Below, one piece after another: positions 1 to 7,905 of a DNA stretch of 64,000 nt. The DNA comes from Nocardioides halotolerans DSM 19273. Its GTDB lineage: Bacteria > Actinomycetota > Actinomycetes > Propionibacteriales > Nocardioidaceae. A program made the position numbers and the translations under genes. Below the pieces are notes generated by a model. That model saw nothing but the letters and a program-made list of their open reading frames with translations, ran no database searches and was not told where the DNA came from. Where the stretch lies: the NCBI RefSeq assembly GCF_000422805.1, contig NZ_KE383924.1:185772-249771 (forward strand). Reading direction: 5' to 3'. The stretch's first letter is position 1. Each line of letters begins with the position of its first letter.

Positions 1-380
1 ACCCCGCGCCGGGTCGACCGGGTGCCTCCGCTGCGGAGATCTCGACAAGCTCGATCAGCGGTGGGCCAGTCCCAGTCCCGGCTCACGAGGCTTCGCGCGG
101 GCGAGGCAGCCGCGCAGCGGCTGACGAGCCCGCCCACCCCACCCCGTGATGACGCAGCGAGGGCGGTGCGCGGAGGCCCCGGGGGATGGCGCCCCCTCGG
201 AGCGTCAAGGGGCTTGGCCGCGGCGCGGCCGACGCAACGCAATGAGAGCCGGAGCCGCGCGCCGCGACGCCTGTCCTGAGGTGCGAGCTTGCGAGCCTCG
301 AAGGGCGCCGCCCCAGCCCGAAGGGGGCGCCAGCCCCCGGGGCCCCACGACCGGCACCACGAGCGCAGACCCAGACCCAC
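1..380. other. Intergenic stretch without a supportable gene
   Basis: Apart from the inverted repeat at 175-344, I see only low-complexity GC-rich sequence here. It includes a CTCGACAAGCTCGATC phrase at about 41-56. The open frames overlap on both strands and translate to Arg/Pro/Ala-rich sequence without recognisable domains, so none is called. The window edge may also cut an upstream gene context. Confidence 0.5.
175..344. repeat. Long imperfect inverted repeat (arms 175-200 and 318-344)
   Basis: The arm at 175-200 (GGCCCCGGGGGATGGCG and following bases) is almost exactly the reverse complement of 318-344 (ending GCCAGCCCCCGGGGCC). I count about two mismatches and one indel over 26-27 bases. 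The roughly 117 bases between the arms are GC-rich and include a GTGCGAGCTTGCGAGC-type repeat. No convincing protein is encoded: the open frames here lack start signals and have arginine- and proline-rich shadow composition. It could be the remnant of a small palindromic mobile element or a strong transcriptional barrier. Confidence 0.55.
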
Positions 381-388
381 CACGTGCA

Positions 389-660
389 GGTGGCACCCGG
401 GGTTCTGGACCTCGAGTGCCACCGCTGACACGTGAACCCGGCTACCAGGCGTGCAACATCCAACTACTGCCGCGGAAGGTTTCCGCAGGCGAGCGCCCTC
501 TGCGAAGGGTAGATCGCCGCGTGGGTACCCGGTTCACGTGCTGATCTGGAGTTCTCGTCCTCATGTCTACGCCGGATCGGCGGGACACTCAAGGCCTTGA
601 TATTCCGGGCGCAACGGAGGATCTTGAGAGGTGGGTGCGGCCTCCTCGGAGGCCGTTTCT
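389..660 (+). ncRNA. Candidate structured small RNA with terminator
   Basis: Nested complementary segments suggest a folded RNA. A hairpin has GGTGGCAC (389-396) pairing with GTGCCACC (416-423). A long closing stem pairs about 429-446 (CACGTGAACC...) with about 523-540 (...GGTTCACGTG). Inside it are a hairpin at 471-487 (GCGGAA/TTCCGC) and another at 488-518 (GGCGA/TCGCC outside CCCT/AGGG). Together these make a three-way-junction layout. A terminator-like hairpin follows at 638-660. No protein frame fits. I could not match it to RNase P RNA, tmRNA, SRP RNA or a riboswitch class by conserved motifs. A 6S/Ms1-like RNA is possible but unproven, and the strand is inferred from the terminator. 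Confidence 0.4.
638..660 (+). terminator. Rho-independent-type terminator hairpin
   Basis: CGGCCTCC (638-645) pairs perfectly with GGAGGCCG (648-655) across a two-base TC turn and is followed by TTTCT. The stem is symmetric, but the T-run supports the plus strand. It would end the candidate RNA upstream and lies 23 bases before the convergent stop at 683. Confidence 0.6.
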
Positions 661-682
661 GCTTGTGTAGAAGGCGATCCGG

Positions 683-1417
683 CTACTCAGCCTCGCGCCG
701 CAGGGGGCTCGCCTCGGCCGCCGCGGCGTAGGCCTCGGCGGCGTAGAGGAGCCACGCGTGCACGCCGTTCGGGCCGCCGTCGCGGTAGGCGCGCAGGTTG
801 GACTCGTACGCCGGCCGCAGCGCGAGGTGCGCCGCCTCGGGCACCGTCAGCGACTTCTCGTCGACACCGCGCGCGACCAGCACGAGCCGCTCGGCGGCGC
901 GGGCGACGAGCCCGTTGTGGGAGGCGAACGGCGCCGCGGTCGCGAGGTCGGCGTGCACCACGGCGGCGAGCAACAGGGCCGGCACCGACGCCGGTCCGCT
1001 GAGCAGCCGCGCGACGCCTTGCAGCCGCTCGGCCGACGTCGCGTCGCGCGGGCGGCCGAGCCCGGCCTCGTCGACGGAGCCCGCGGCGGCCAGCGTGTGC
1101 AGGCGGGCCAGGGCCTGCAGGGGCGAGCGCGTCAGCGTCGGCGCCAGCCGCAGCAGTCCGGTCGAGACCCGCACCCCGTCCGTCGCGATCGAGTCGCCCG
1201 CGCCCGACCGCACCTCGACCAGCGACGACCCCGATCCCTCGAGCACCGCCGACGCGTGCGCGCCGCGCAGCAGCGACTCCGCCGTGGTCTCCGGCGAGGT
1301 GCGCCGCAGGCCCCGGTCGCGGAGCACCACGTCGATGCCGTCGCGCGCCGCGGCGAACGCCGACGGCACGCCCTCAAACGACGCCAACCACGCAAGGGGA
1401 TCGTCGGAATGGCTCAC
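683..1417 (-). CDS. Degenerate Fic/Fido-like protein, probably catalytically inactive
   Basis: This 244-residue protein starts with GTG. Residues 54-61 (HASAVLEG) match the Fic inhibitory-helix pattern S-x-x-x-E-G (S56, E60, G61). Residues 155-173 (HADLATAAPFASHNGLVAR) line up with the Fic core HPFxxGNGRxxR but carry Ala for the catalytic His (A162), His for the first Gly (H167) and Leu for Arg (L170), while Pro163, Phe164, Asn168, Gly169 and Arg173 remain. AMP transfer therefore looks lost, leaving a possible nucleotide-binding or scaffold role. The position near acs resembles the uncharacterised Rv3662c-type genes of mycobacteria; that link is from memory. A -10-like TAGCCT seven bases before GTG suggests a leaderless transcript, divergent from the methyltransferase. 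Gene calling is sure; the Fic assignment is inference. Confidence 0.75.
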   Translation of the reverse strand: MSHSDDPLAWLASFEGVPSAFAAARDGIDVVLRDRGLRRTSPETTAESLLRGAHASAVLEGSGSSLVEVRSGAGDSIATDGVRVSTGLLRLAPTLTRSPLQALARLHTLAAAGSVDEAGLGRPRDATSAERLQGVARLLSGPASVPALLLAAVVHADLATAAPFASHNGLVARAAERLVLVARGVDEKSLTVPEAAHLALRPAYESNLRAYRDGGPNGVHAWLLYAAEAYAAAAEASPLRREAE

Positions 1418-1424
1418 GGCCGTG

Positions 1425-1445
1425 AGGCTATCCAGCGGGTAACTT
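1425..1445. promoter_or_regulatory. Back-to-back leaderless promoters
   Basis: On the minus strand TAGCCT (1430-1425) ends seven bases before the GTG at 1417. On the plus strand TAACTT (1440-1445) ends eight bases before the ATG at 1454. Only 36 bases separate the two starts, so both genes are probably transcribed without a leader from one compact divergent promoter. Confidence 0.4.
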
Positions 1446-1453
1446 GGCGAGTC

Positions 1454-2308
1454 ATGAGCATCCACGACGAGGGCACGCCCCAGCCGGCCCGTTCCTTCGG
1501 CGGGGTCGCGGACGCCTACGACCGCGGCCGGCCCACCTACCCCCGTGAGGCGGCCGTGTGGCTGACCTCCGACCGGCCGCTCACGGTGCTCGAGCTGGGC
1601 GCCGGCACCGGCAAGCTCACGGCACAGCTGGTGGACCTCGGCCACGACGTGCACGCCACCGAGCCCGACCCCGCGATGCTCGCCGTCCTCTCGAAGCGCC
1701 TCCCCGACGTCCGCGTCTCGCAGGCCACGGCCGAGGAGATCCCCGCCGGCGACTCGTCGTACGACGTCGTGGTCAGCGCCCAGGCGTTCCACTGGTTCGA
1801 CCCCGACAAGGCACTGCCCGAAATCGCGCGCGTGCTGCGGCCGCGCGGCCACCTCTCGCTGGTCTGGAACCAGCGCGACGAGCGCATCCCATGGGTCAAG
1901 CGGCTCGGCAGGCTCATCGGCAGCCAGGACCAGCTGCGCGACCCGGCCGAGGTGCTCGGGAGGAGCGCGCTGTTCGGCGAGGTCGACCAGGAGTCGTTCC
2001 GCTTCTGGCAGCTCGTCGACCGCCACTCGATCCAGGACCTCGTCCGCTCGCGCTCCGCGGTCGCCACGCTCTCCGCGCCCGAGCAGGAGGCCAAGATGGC
2101 CGAGGTGCTCGCGTTCTACGACGACTTCGGCCGCGGCATGGACGGCATGCAGCTGCCCTATACGGCGAGCTGCTTCCGCGCCGAGGTGCTCGACCGGGTG
2201 ACGCCGACGTTGACCGACCGGAGCACCGGCAGCGAGGGCGGCGCGACCGGCGAGAACGTCGTCTCGGACGGGTCGTCGACCGACATGCTGCTCATCGACT
2301 TCCGCTAG
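1454..2308 (+). CDS. Class I SAM-dependent methyltransferase
   Basis: This 284-residue protein has the Methyltransf_11 layout. The glycine-rich SAM-binding loop LELGAGTGKL is at about residues 48-57. An acidic residue follows strand 2 (ATEPD), and the motif near VSAQAFHWFDPD matches the family that often carries FHWF. The ATG at 1454 is chosen because the upstream extension of the frame is antisense to the neighbouring gene and the family normally begins near FGGVADAYDRGRP. The substrate cannot be predicted. Such YcgJ/UbiE-like enzymes methylate small molecules or remain orphans. It is a single-gene unit ending at the hairpin at 2321. Confidence 0.9.
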   Translation: MSIHDEGTPQPARSFGGVADAYDRGRPTYPREAAVWLTSDRPLTVLELGAGTGKLTAQLVDLGHDVHATEPDPAMLAVLSKRLPDVRVSQATAEEIPAGDSSYDVVVSAQAFHWFDPDKALPEIARVLRPRGHLSLVWNQRDERIPWVKRLGRLIGSQDQLRDPAEVLGRSALFGEVDQESFRFWQLVDRHSIQDLVRSRSAVATLSAPEQEAKMAEVLAFYDDFGRGMDGMQLPYTASCFRAEVLDRVTPTLTDRSTGSEGGATGENVVSDGSSTDMLLIDFR

Positions 2309-2320
2309 GGGTCACGCGCG

Positions 2321-2344
2321 CGGTCACCCCGAGGGGTGTGACCG
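2321..2344. terminator. Hairpin between methyltransferase and lactate permease
   Basis: CGGTCAC (2321-2327) pairs with GTGACCG (2338-2344), with a CCC/GGG inner extension. It follows the methyltransferase stop by 12 bases and precedes the permease ATG by 26. A second GGTCAC copy lies just upstream (2310-2315). It may be a terminator or an operator for the permease, and no T-run is present. Confidence 0.4.
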
Positions 2345-2370
2345 CGGCCACATCGGGCAACCGTCGGGTC

Positions 2371-4065
2371 ATGTTCCAACAAGAACTGCAGCCCGTCGGT
2401 GACTCCCTCGCCCTGAGCGCACTGTGCGGAGCGCTGCCGCTGATCGCCCTCTTCGTGCTCCTGGGCGGACTCAGGCTCAAGGCCTGGGTCGCTGGCCTCA
2501 TCTCGCTGGCGGTCGCGCTGCTGGTCGCCGTGACCTTCTTCGAGATGCCGGTCGACCAGGCGCTCCTCGCCGGCACCGAGGGCGCGGCGTTCGGCTTCTT
2601 CCCGATCCTCTGGATCGTCATCAACGCGATCTGGGTCTACAACCTCACGGTGTCGTCGGGGCACTTCGACGTGCTCCGGCGTTCGTTCGAGAAGGTCAGC
2701 CCCGACCAGCGCGTGCAGGCGATCATCATCGCGTTCTGCTTCGGCGCGCTGCTCGAGGCGCTGGCCGGCTTCGGCACGCCGGTCGCGATCACCGTCGTGA
2801 TGCTGATGGCGATGGGCTTCCAGCCGATGAAGGCGGCCGTCGTCGCGCTGGTCGCCAACACCGCGCCCGTCGCGTTCGGTGCCCTGGCCACGCCGATCGT
2901 CACGCTCGGCACGGTGACCTCGGGCGCCGGCGACGACCCCGGCCTCAACACCGAGACGCTCGGCGCGATGGTCGGCCGGCAGACGCCGCTGCTCGCCGTC
3001 GTCGTCCCGCTGATCCTCGTGATCATCGTCGACGGCAAGCGCGGCGCGAGGAACGCTTGGCTGCCCGCGCTCACCTGCGGCGTCGCGTTCGCGCTGGCGC
3101 AGTACGTCGCCTCCAACTACATCTCCGTGCAGCTCACCGACATCATCGCCTCGCTGGTCGCGGCCGGCGCGGTCGTGCTGCTGGTGCGGGTCTGGCAGCC
3201 CGCGGAGGTGCTCACCGCGGACGCGGCCGACGTCCGCGAGCCGGTCTCCGTCGGCTCGGGTGGTACGTCGTCCGGCGGCGCGGCGGGCAACGACCTCACC
3301 GACCCCGACCACGTCGACACCCGCGCGGACATCCTGCGCGCCTACGCGCCGTACCTCGTGATCATCGCGATCTTCTCGATCACCAACATCACCGCGGTGA
3401 AGGAGCAGCTCGCGAAGGAGCCGTGGACCAAGGTCTTCGCCTGGCCCGGCCTCGACGTCCGCAACACCGCAGGCGACCCGGTGAGCACCACCAGCTTCGC
3501 GCTCGGCTGGCTGCCCGCCGCGGGCACCCTGATGATCATCGCCGGGCTGATCACCGCGCTGATCCTGGGCGTCAAGCCACGCGAGATGGCGCGGACCTAC
3601 GGCAAGACCTACGTCGACCTCAGCTCCGCGATCGTCACCGTGATGGCGGTGCTCGCGCTCGCCTACGTGATGAACCTGTCGGGCCAGACCGGCTCGCTCG
3701 GCGCCTGGCTCGCCGGGGCGGGCAGCGCGTTCGCCATCCTGTCGCCGATCATCGGCTGGCTCGGCGTCGCCGTCACGGGCTCGGACACGTCGTCCAACGC
3801 GCTGTTCGGGGCGCTCCAGGTGCAGACCGCCGGCTCGGCCGGGCTCGACCCGGTGCTGATGGCGGGCTCCAACTCCTCGGGCGGCGTGCTCGGCAAGATG
3901 ATCAGCCCGCAGAACCTCGCCATCGCCGCGGCGGCCGTCGGCCTCGCCGGCAAGGAGGGCGACATCTTCCGCAAGGTGATCGGGTGGAGCCTGCTGCTCC
4001 TGGCGCTGATGTGCCTGATCGTCTGGCTGCAGTCGACCGCGGTGCTCGAGTGGATGGTGCCCTGA
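2371..4065 (+). CDS. lctP: L-lactate permease (LctP family)
   Basis: This 564-residue integral membrane protein has about 12-14 hydrophobic segments and clear LctP (TC 2.A.14) signatures. These are the conserved stretch around LEALAGFGTPVAIT (about residues 127-140), the internal loop enriched in Gly/Asp, and the C-terminal SNSSGGVLGKMISPQN. It imports L-lactate, and often glycolate, with protons across the cytoplasmic membrane. Family length is 530-570, so it is complete. The start ATG at 2371 follows a hairpin; no good ribosome site is visible. A LytS/LytTR-type two-component system begins 28 bases downstream, which suggests carboxylate-responsive control. Confidence 0.95.
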   Translation: MFQQELQPVGDSLALSALCGALPLIALFVLLGGLRLKAWVAGLISLAVALLVAVTFFEMPVDQALLAGTEGAAFGFFPILWIVINAIWVYNLTVSSGHFDVLRRSFEKVSPDQRVQAIIIAFCFGALLEALAGFGTPVAITVVMLMAMGFQPMKAAVVALVANTAPVAFGALATPIVTLGTVTSGAGDDPGLNTETLGAMVGRQTPLLAVVVPLILVIIVDGKRGARNAWLPALTCGVAFALAQYVASNYISVQLTDIIASLVAAGAVVLLVRVWQPAEVLTADAADVREPVSVGSGGTSSGGAAGNDLTDPDHVDTRADILRAYAPYLVIIAIFSITNITAVKEQLAKEPWTKVFAWPGLDVRNTAGDPVSTTSFALGWLPAAGTLMIIAGLITALILGVKPREMARTYGKTYVDLSSAIVTVMAVLALAYVMNLSGQTGSLGAWLAGAGSAFAILSPIIGWLGVAVTGSDTSSNALFGALQVQTAGSAGLDPVLMAGSNSSGGVLGKMISPQNLAIAAAAVGLAGKEGDIFRKVIGWSLLLLALMCLIVWLQSTAVLEWMVP

Positions 4066-4093
4066 CGACGGGCTCGTCTGTGATGCTGGCTCC

Positions 4094-5212
4094 ATGCCCA
4101 TGCGCGTGTGGCAGCGGACGCACCTCGGCTCGGAGTCGGACCGCGCGACGTTCCGCACCCTGCACACCGCGTCGCTCGCCTCGCCCGCGCTCCGCGAGGG
4201 GCTGACCGCGGCCAGCGCGGAGCGGGCGGTGCGCCACCTGCGCGACCTGCTGGGCACGCCGGCGCTGGCGGTCACGGACACCGAGGGCTGCCTCGCGTGG
4301 GACGGCCAGGGCGACCACCACGAGGGCCAGGTCGGCGCGCTCGTGGCGAGCGCGGTGGAGAAGGGCCGCACCCAGTCGTTCGGACGCAGCGACCTGCCGT
4401 GCCAGGTGCCGGGCTGCCCGGTGCGCACGGCGGTGGTGAGCCCGCTGGTGGTCGAGGAGCGGATCGTCGGCACGCTGGCCGCCTTCGCGCCGTACCCCAC
4501 CGCCGGCCTCGCCCTCGCCGCCGACGAGACCGCGCAGTGGGTGTCGGGCCAGCTCGAGCTGGCCGAACTCGACGCCAGCCGCACACTGCTGATGGAGGCC
4601 GAGGTCCGTGCCCTGCGCGCGCAGATCAGCCCCCACTTCATCTACAACTCGCTCAACGCCATCGCGAGCTTCGTGCGCACCGACCCCGACCGCGCGCGCT
4701 CGCTGCTGCAGGAGTTCGCGGACTTCACGCGCTACTCCTTCCGCCGGCACGGCGAGTTCACGACGCTGGCCGAGGAGCTGCGGTCGATCGAGCGCTACCT
4801 GCTGCTCGAGCAGGCGCGCTTCGGCGACCGGCTGTCGGTCAGGCTCGGGATCGCGCCCGAGGTGCTGCCCGTGGCGGTGCCGTTCCTGTGCATCCAGCCG
4901 CTGGTCGAGAACGCCGTCCGCCACGGTCTCGAGGGCGCCGCCGGCTCGGGCACGATCACCATCCAGGCGCACGACCGCGGCCAGGAGTGCGTCATCGAGG
5001 TCGAGGACGACGGCGCCGGCGAGGACCCCGACAAGGTGCGGCGCGCGCTGGCCGGCGACGTCAGCCTCGACGCGGTCGGGCTCGGCAACGTCGATGCCCG
5101 CCTCCGCGCGACGTACGGCGACGAGTACGGCCTGGTCGTCGAGACGGCACCGGGCGCGGGCACCAAGGTGACGGTGCGGGTGCCGAAGTTCGCTCCGGGG
5201 GTGAGCGCGTGA
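4094..5212 (+). CDS. LytS-type sensor histidine kinase, soluble
   Basis: This 372-residue protein has no membrane segment. Residues about 30-155 form a GAF-like sensor containing Cys66, His75, His76, Cys103 and Cys108, a possible metal or redox site. A coiled linker (about 155-175) leads to the His_kinase domain with phospho-acceptor His181 in QISPHFIYNSLN. The N-box (QPLVENAVRHG) and glycine-rich G-boxes (DDGAGED, GLGNVDARL) follow. This is the LytS/YehU/BtsS class, whose members sense peptidoglycan-linked signals or pyruvate. ATG 4094 is used; ATG 4100 is an alternative. The stop overlaps the response regulator start (GTGA). Its place between lactate and acetate carriers implies carboxylate sensing, which is inferred. 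Confidence 0.92.
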   Translation: MPMRVWQRTHLGSESDRATFRTLHTASLASPALREGLTAASAERAVRHLRDLLGTPALAVTDTEGCLAWDGQGDHHEGQVGALVASAVEKGRTQSFGRSDLPCQVPGCPVRTAVVSPLVVEERIVGTLAAFAPYPTAGLALAADETAQWVSGQLELAELDASRTLLMEAEVRALRAQISPHFIYNSLNAIASFVRTDPDRARSLLQEFADFTRYSFRRHGEFTTLAEELRSIERYLLLEQARFGDRLSVRLGIAPEVLPVAVPFLCIQPLVENAVRHGLEGAAGSGTITIQAHDRGQECVIEVEDDGAGEDPDKVRRALAGDVSLDAVGLGNVDARLRATYGDEYGLVVETAPGAGTKVTVRVPKFAPGVSA

Positions 5213-5943
5213 CGCCCCTGCGGGTGCTGGTGGTCGACGACGAGCGACCCGCCCTCGACGAGCTCCAGTACCTCCTCCACCAGGACGACCGCGTCGGCGA
5301 GGTGGTCGCGTGCGACTCGGCCACCGAGGCGCTCCGGACGCTGCACGAGCGCGAGGTCGACGCGGTGTTCCTCGACATCCAGATGCCCGGGCTGACCGGG
5401 CTGGAGCTCGCCCAGGTGCTCAAGCGGTTCCGCGTGCCGCCTCCGGTCGTGTTCGTCACGGCCCACGAGGGGCACGCCGTCGACGCGTTCGAGCTGCGGG
5501 CGATCGACTACGTCCTCAAGCCGGTGCGCACGGAGCGGCTCGCCGACGCGCTGAGCAGGATCATCGAGGGCGGCGACCGGGCGCCCGCCCCGGTCGAGGA
5601 CGTGCAGATCCCGGTCGAGCTCGGGGGCGTCACCCGCTTCGTCGACCGCTCCGACGTGACCCACGTCGAGGCGCACGGCGACTACGCGCGGCTGCACACC
5701 GGCGAGGGCTCCCACCTGATCCGGGTGCCGCTGACCACGCTCGAGGAGGAGTGGGCGGCCGCCGGGTTCGTCCGCATCCACCGCTCGCTGCTGGTCTCGC
5801 TCGGCCACGTCACCGAGATCCGCATGGAGTCCGGGCGCTGCACCGTGGCGGTCGGGCCGCGCGACAGCACGGTCGACCTCGTGGTGGCGCGGCGCCACAC
5901 CCGCCAGCTGCGTGAGCTGCTCGGCCGGCGGGCGGGCTCGTGA
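5209..5943 (+). CDS. LytTR-family response regulator
   Basis: This 244-residue protein has an N-terminal receiver domain, with VVDDE at about residues 6-10, the phospho-acceptor Asp in VFLDIQMPG (about residue 55) and the conserved Lys in DYVLKPV. A C-terminal LytTR DNA-binding domain runs from about 140 to 240, with THVEAHGDYARLHT and FVRIHRSLLV. It is the partner of the kinase whose stop it overlaps by four bases. LytTR proteins bind pairs of 9-bp half sites. Likely targets are the linked permease and symporter genes, as for BtsR/YpdB in E. coli; this is inference from family and context. Confidence 0.93.
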   Translation: MTPLRVLVVDDERPALDELQYLLHQDDRVGEVVACDSATEALRTLHEREVDAVFLDIQMPGLTGLELAQVLKRFRVPPPVVFVTAHEGHAVDAFELRAIDYVLKPVRTERLADALSRIIEGGDRAPAPVEDVQIPVELGGVTRFVDRSDVTHVEAHGDYARLHTGEGSHLIRVPLTTLEEEWAAAGFVRIHRSLLVSLGHVTEIRMESGRCTVAVGPRDSTVDLVVARRHTRQLRELLGRRAGS

Positions 5944-6314
5944 GCGACCACCGGCCGGTCCGGGTCCGCGTCACCGGTCCCCCGCTGCGCCGGCACGCCC
6001 CGCGCGCCCGCACCGGCGACATCGACGAGCAGACCGCGCTCGGCGACGTCTTCCTCAGCAGCCTCCTGCGCGAGCAGCTCGCGCTCGCCGTGCGCATCCT
6101 GGCGCTGCTGGCGCTCACGGTCGGGTCGCTGCCGCTGGTCTTCCATCTCTTCCCCGGCCTGGCGGACGTCGAGGTGCTGTGGGTGCCGGTGACGTGGCTG
6201 CTGCTGGGCGTCGTCGTCTACCCGTGGCTGGTCCTGCTCGGCCTGCGGTTCGTGCGCCGCGCGGAGCGCAACGAGCGCGACTTCGCCCTTCTGCTCGAGG
6301 TGATGGAGGAGTGA
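5940..6314 (+). CDS. Small two-span membrane protein of a symporter operon
   Basis: This 124-residue protein has a basic, Pro/Arg-rich cytoplasmic N-terminus (residues 1-45), two hydrophobic segments (about 52-72 and 80-104) and a charged tail. GTG 5940 overlaps the regulator stop, and its own stop overlaps the next symporter start, so the three genes are translationally coupled. The size, topology and position mirror DUF485-type small subunits found beside acetate symporters, although the sequence does not obviously belong to that family. A role as an accessory subunit of the following carrier is inferred. Confidence 0.8.
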   Translation: MSDHRPVRVRVTGPPLRRHAPRARTGDIDEQTALGDVFLSSLLREQLALAVRILALLALTVGSLPLVFHLFPGLADVEVLWVPVTWLLLGVVVYPWLVLLGLRFVRRAERNERDFALLLEVMEE

Positions 6315-7792
6315 CCACCGACGGGGTCCCCGGGCTGGTCGCCCTGGTCGTGGTGAGCCTCGCCACGCTCGCCATCGGCACCTACGGCCTGCGGATCTCG
6401 CGCACGACCAGCGACTTCTACGTCGCCTCGCGCTCGGTCCGGCCCCGGCTCAACGCCTCGGCGATCGGCGGGGAGTACCTCTCGGCCGCCAGCTTCCTCG
6501 GCGTCGCCGCGCTGGTGCTCACCGCCGGAGCGCAGATGCTGTGGTACCCGATCGGCTGGACCGCGGGCTACCTCGTGCTGCTGGTGCTCGTCGCCGCACC
6601 GCTGCGCCGCAGCGGCGCCTACACGCTGCCCGACTTCGCGGAGGCCAGGCTGGGGTCGCGGCGGGTGCGGGCGCTCTGCTCGGTGCTGGTCGTCGCGATC
6701 GGCTGGCTCTACCTGCTGCCGCAGTTCCAGGGCGCCGGGCTCACGCTGACGGCCGCGGTCGACGCTCCCGAGTGGGTCGGCGCGGTCGTGGTCGGCGCGG
6801 TCGTCGTGCTCAACGTCGGCAGCGGCGGCATGCGCAGCATCACGTTCGTCCAGGCGTTCCAGTACTGGCTCAAGCTCACCGCCCTGCTCGTGCCCGCGGC
6901 GGTGCTGCTCGTGATCTGGGCCGGCGACGGCGCCCCGCACCCGTCCGGCGGCGGCCCGCGGTGGTCGCTCCCCCTCGGCGAGGGCGGCCAGGGCCTGTAC
7001 ACGACGTACTCCATCGTGCTCGCGACGTTCCTCGGCACGATGGGGCTGCCGCACGTGGTCGTCCGCTTCTACACCAACCCGGACGGGCGCGCCGCACGAC
7101 GCACGACGCTCGTGGTGCTCGCGCTGCTCGGCGTGTTCTACCTGCTCCCGCCGGTCTACGCGGCGCTCGGCCGGGCCTACGGCGCGGACGCCGACGACAC
7201 GCTCGTGCTCGAGCTGCCCCGGCTGATGCTCGACGGCCTCGGCGGCGACCTGCTCACCGGACTCGTGACGGCCGGCGCCTTCGCGGCGTTCCTGTCCACC
7301 TCGTCGGGGCTGGCGATCGCGGTCTCCGGCGTGCTCGCGCAGGACGTGCTCCGCGGCAACTACTCGGGCATCACCGCCTTCCGCATCGGCGCGACCGTCG
7401 CCGTCTGCGTGCCGCTCGCGGCGGCGGTGCTCGCGCCCGACCTGTCGGTCGCACGGGCCGTCGGGCTCGCCTTCGCCGTCGCCGCGTCGACGTTCTGCCC
7501 GCTGCTCGTGCTCGGCATCTGGTGGCGCGGGCTCACCCCCGCCGGAGCGCTCGCCGGGCTGGTCTGCGGCGGCGTGGGCGCGGGATCCGGCGTGGGCTGG
7601 ACGCTCTACGACGGCGTCCCCCAGAGCTGGGTCGACGTGCTGCTCGGCCAGCCGGCGGCGTGGAGCGTGCCGCTCGCGTTCGCGGCGATGGTCGTCGTGT
7701 CGCTGCTCACCCGCGGCGCGGTGCCCCGCCACGCCGGCCGGTTCATGGTCCGTCTGCACACCCCGGAAGTGGTCCCGCTCGACCGGGGCTGA
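6311..7792 (+). CDS. Sodium/solute symporter (SLC5 family), monocarboxylate type
   Basis: This 493-residue protein has about 13 hydrophobic segments. Family landmarks are TTSDFYVASRSVRP (about 29-42), the NASAIGGEYLSAASFLG helix, GTMGLPHVVVRFYTNP and a late LAFAVAASTFCPLLVLGIWW. This pattern is typical of the MctC/ActP branch that imports acetate, propionate or pyruvate with sodium or protons. GTG 6311 overlaps the preceding stop by four bases. It is the last gene of the kinase-regulator-small-protein-symporter operon. It is a paralogue of the symporter at 8314, which suggests separate regulation or different substrates for the two carriers. Confidence 0.92.
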   Translation: MTTDGVPGLVALVVVSLATLAIGTYGLRISRTTSDFYVASRSVRPRLNASAIGGEYLSAASFLGVAALVLTAGAQMLWYPIGWTAGYLVLLVLVAAPLRRSGAYTLPDFAEARLGSRRVRALCSVLVVAIGWLYLLPQFQGAGLTLTAAVDAPEWVGAVVVGAVVVLNVGSGGMRSITFVQAFQYWLKLTALLVPAAVLLVIWAGDGAPHPSGGGPRWSLPLGEGGQGLYTTYSIVLATFLGTMGLPHVVVRFYTNPDGRAARRTTLVVLALLGVFYLLPPVYAALGRAYGADADDTLVLELPRLMLDGLGGDLLTGLVTAGAFAAFLSTSSGLAIAVSGVLAQDVLRGNYSGITAFRIGATVAVCVPLAAAVLAPDLSVARAVGLAFAVAASTFCPLLVLGIWWRGLTPAGALAGLVCGGVGAGSGVGWTLYDGVPQSWVDVLLGQPAAWSVPLAFAAMVVVSLLTRGAVPRHAGRFMVRLHTPEVVPLDRG

Positions 7793-7899
7793 CCCCGAGG
7801 TCAGGCCGCTCGTCGTACGAAATCGACCGTTCGGCGACCGCACGTCCCCACCCGGCGCATCCGGCGCGCGCACCCGACTGAGCAGCGCCCACCGCTCCT

Positions 7900-7905
7900 T
7901 ACTGT
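7900..7905 (+). promoter_or_regulatory. -10 element of the DUF485-mctC operon
   Basis: TACTGT lies about 34 bases before the ATG at 7940. The same hexamer in a similar surround (CTACTGTGGC against TTACTGTGCG) precedes acs at 10004. That suggests the carrier operon and acetyl-CoA synthetase share promoter architecture. No clear -35 consensus is visible. Confidence 0.4.

Noticed and set aside
22..544. Three overlapping frames at the left edge
   Set aside because: Arg/Pro/Ala-rich translations without a ribosome site or domain, overlapping on both strands and crossing the inverted repeat and the folded RNA candidate.
389..660. Assignment as RNase P RNA or tmRNA
   Set aside because: The conserved RNase P core (GAGGAAAGTCC-type) and the tRNA-like CCA end of tmRNA are both missing.
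2305..4641. 778-residue minus-strand open frame
   Set aside because: It lies antisense to lctP and the histidine kinase and is Arg/Asp/Gly/His-rich without domains: a high-GC shadow frame.
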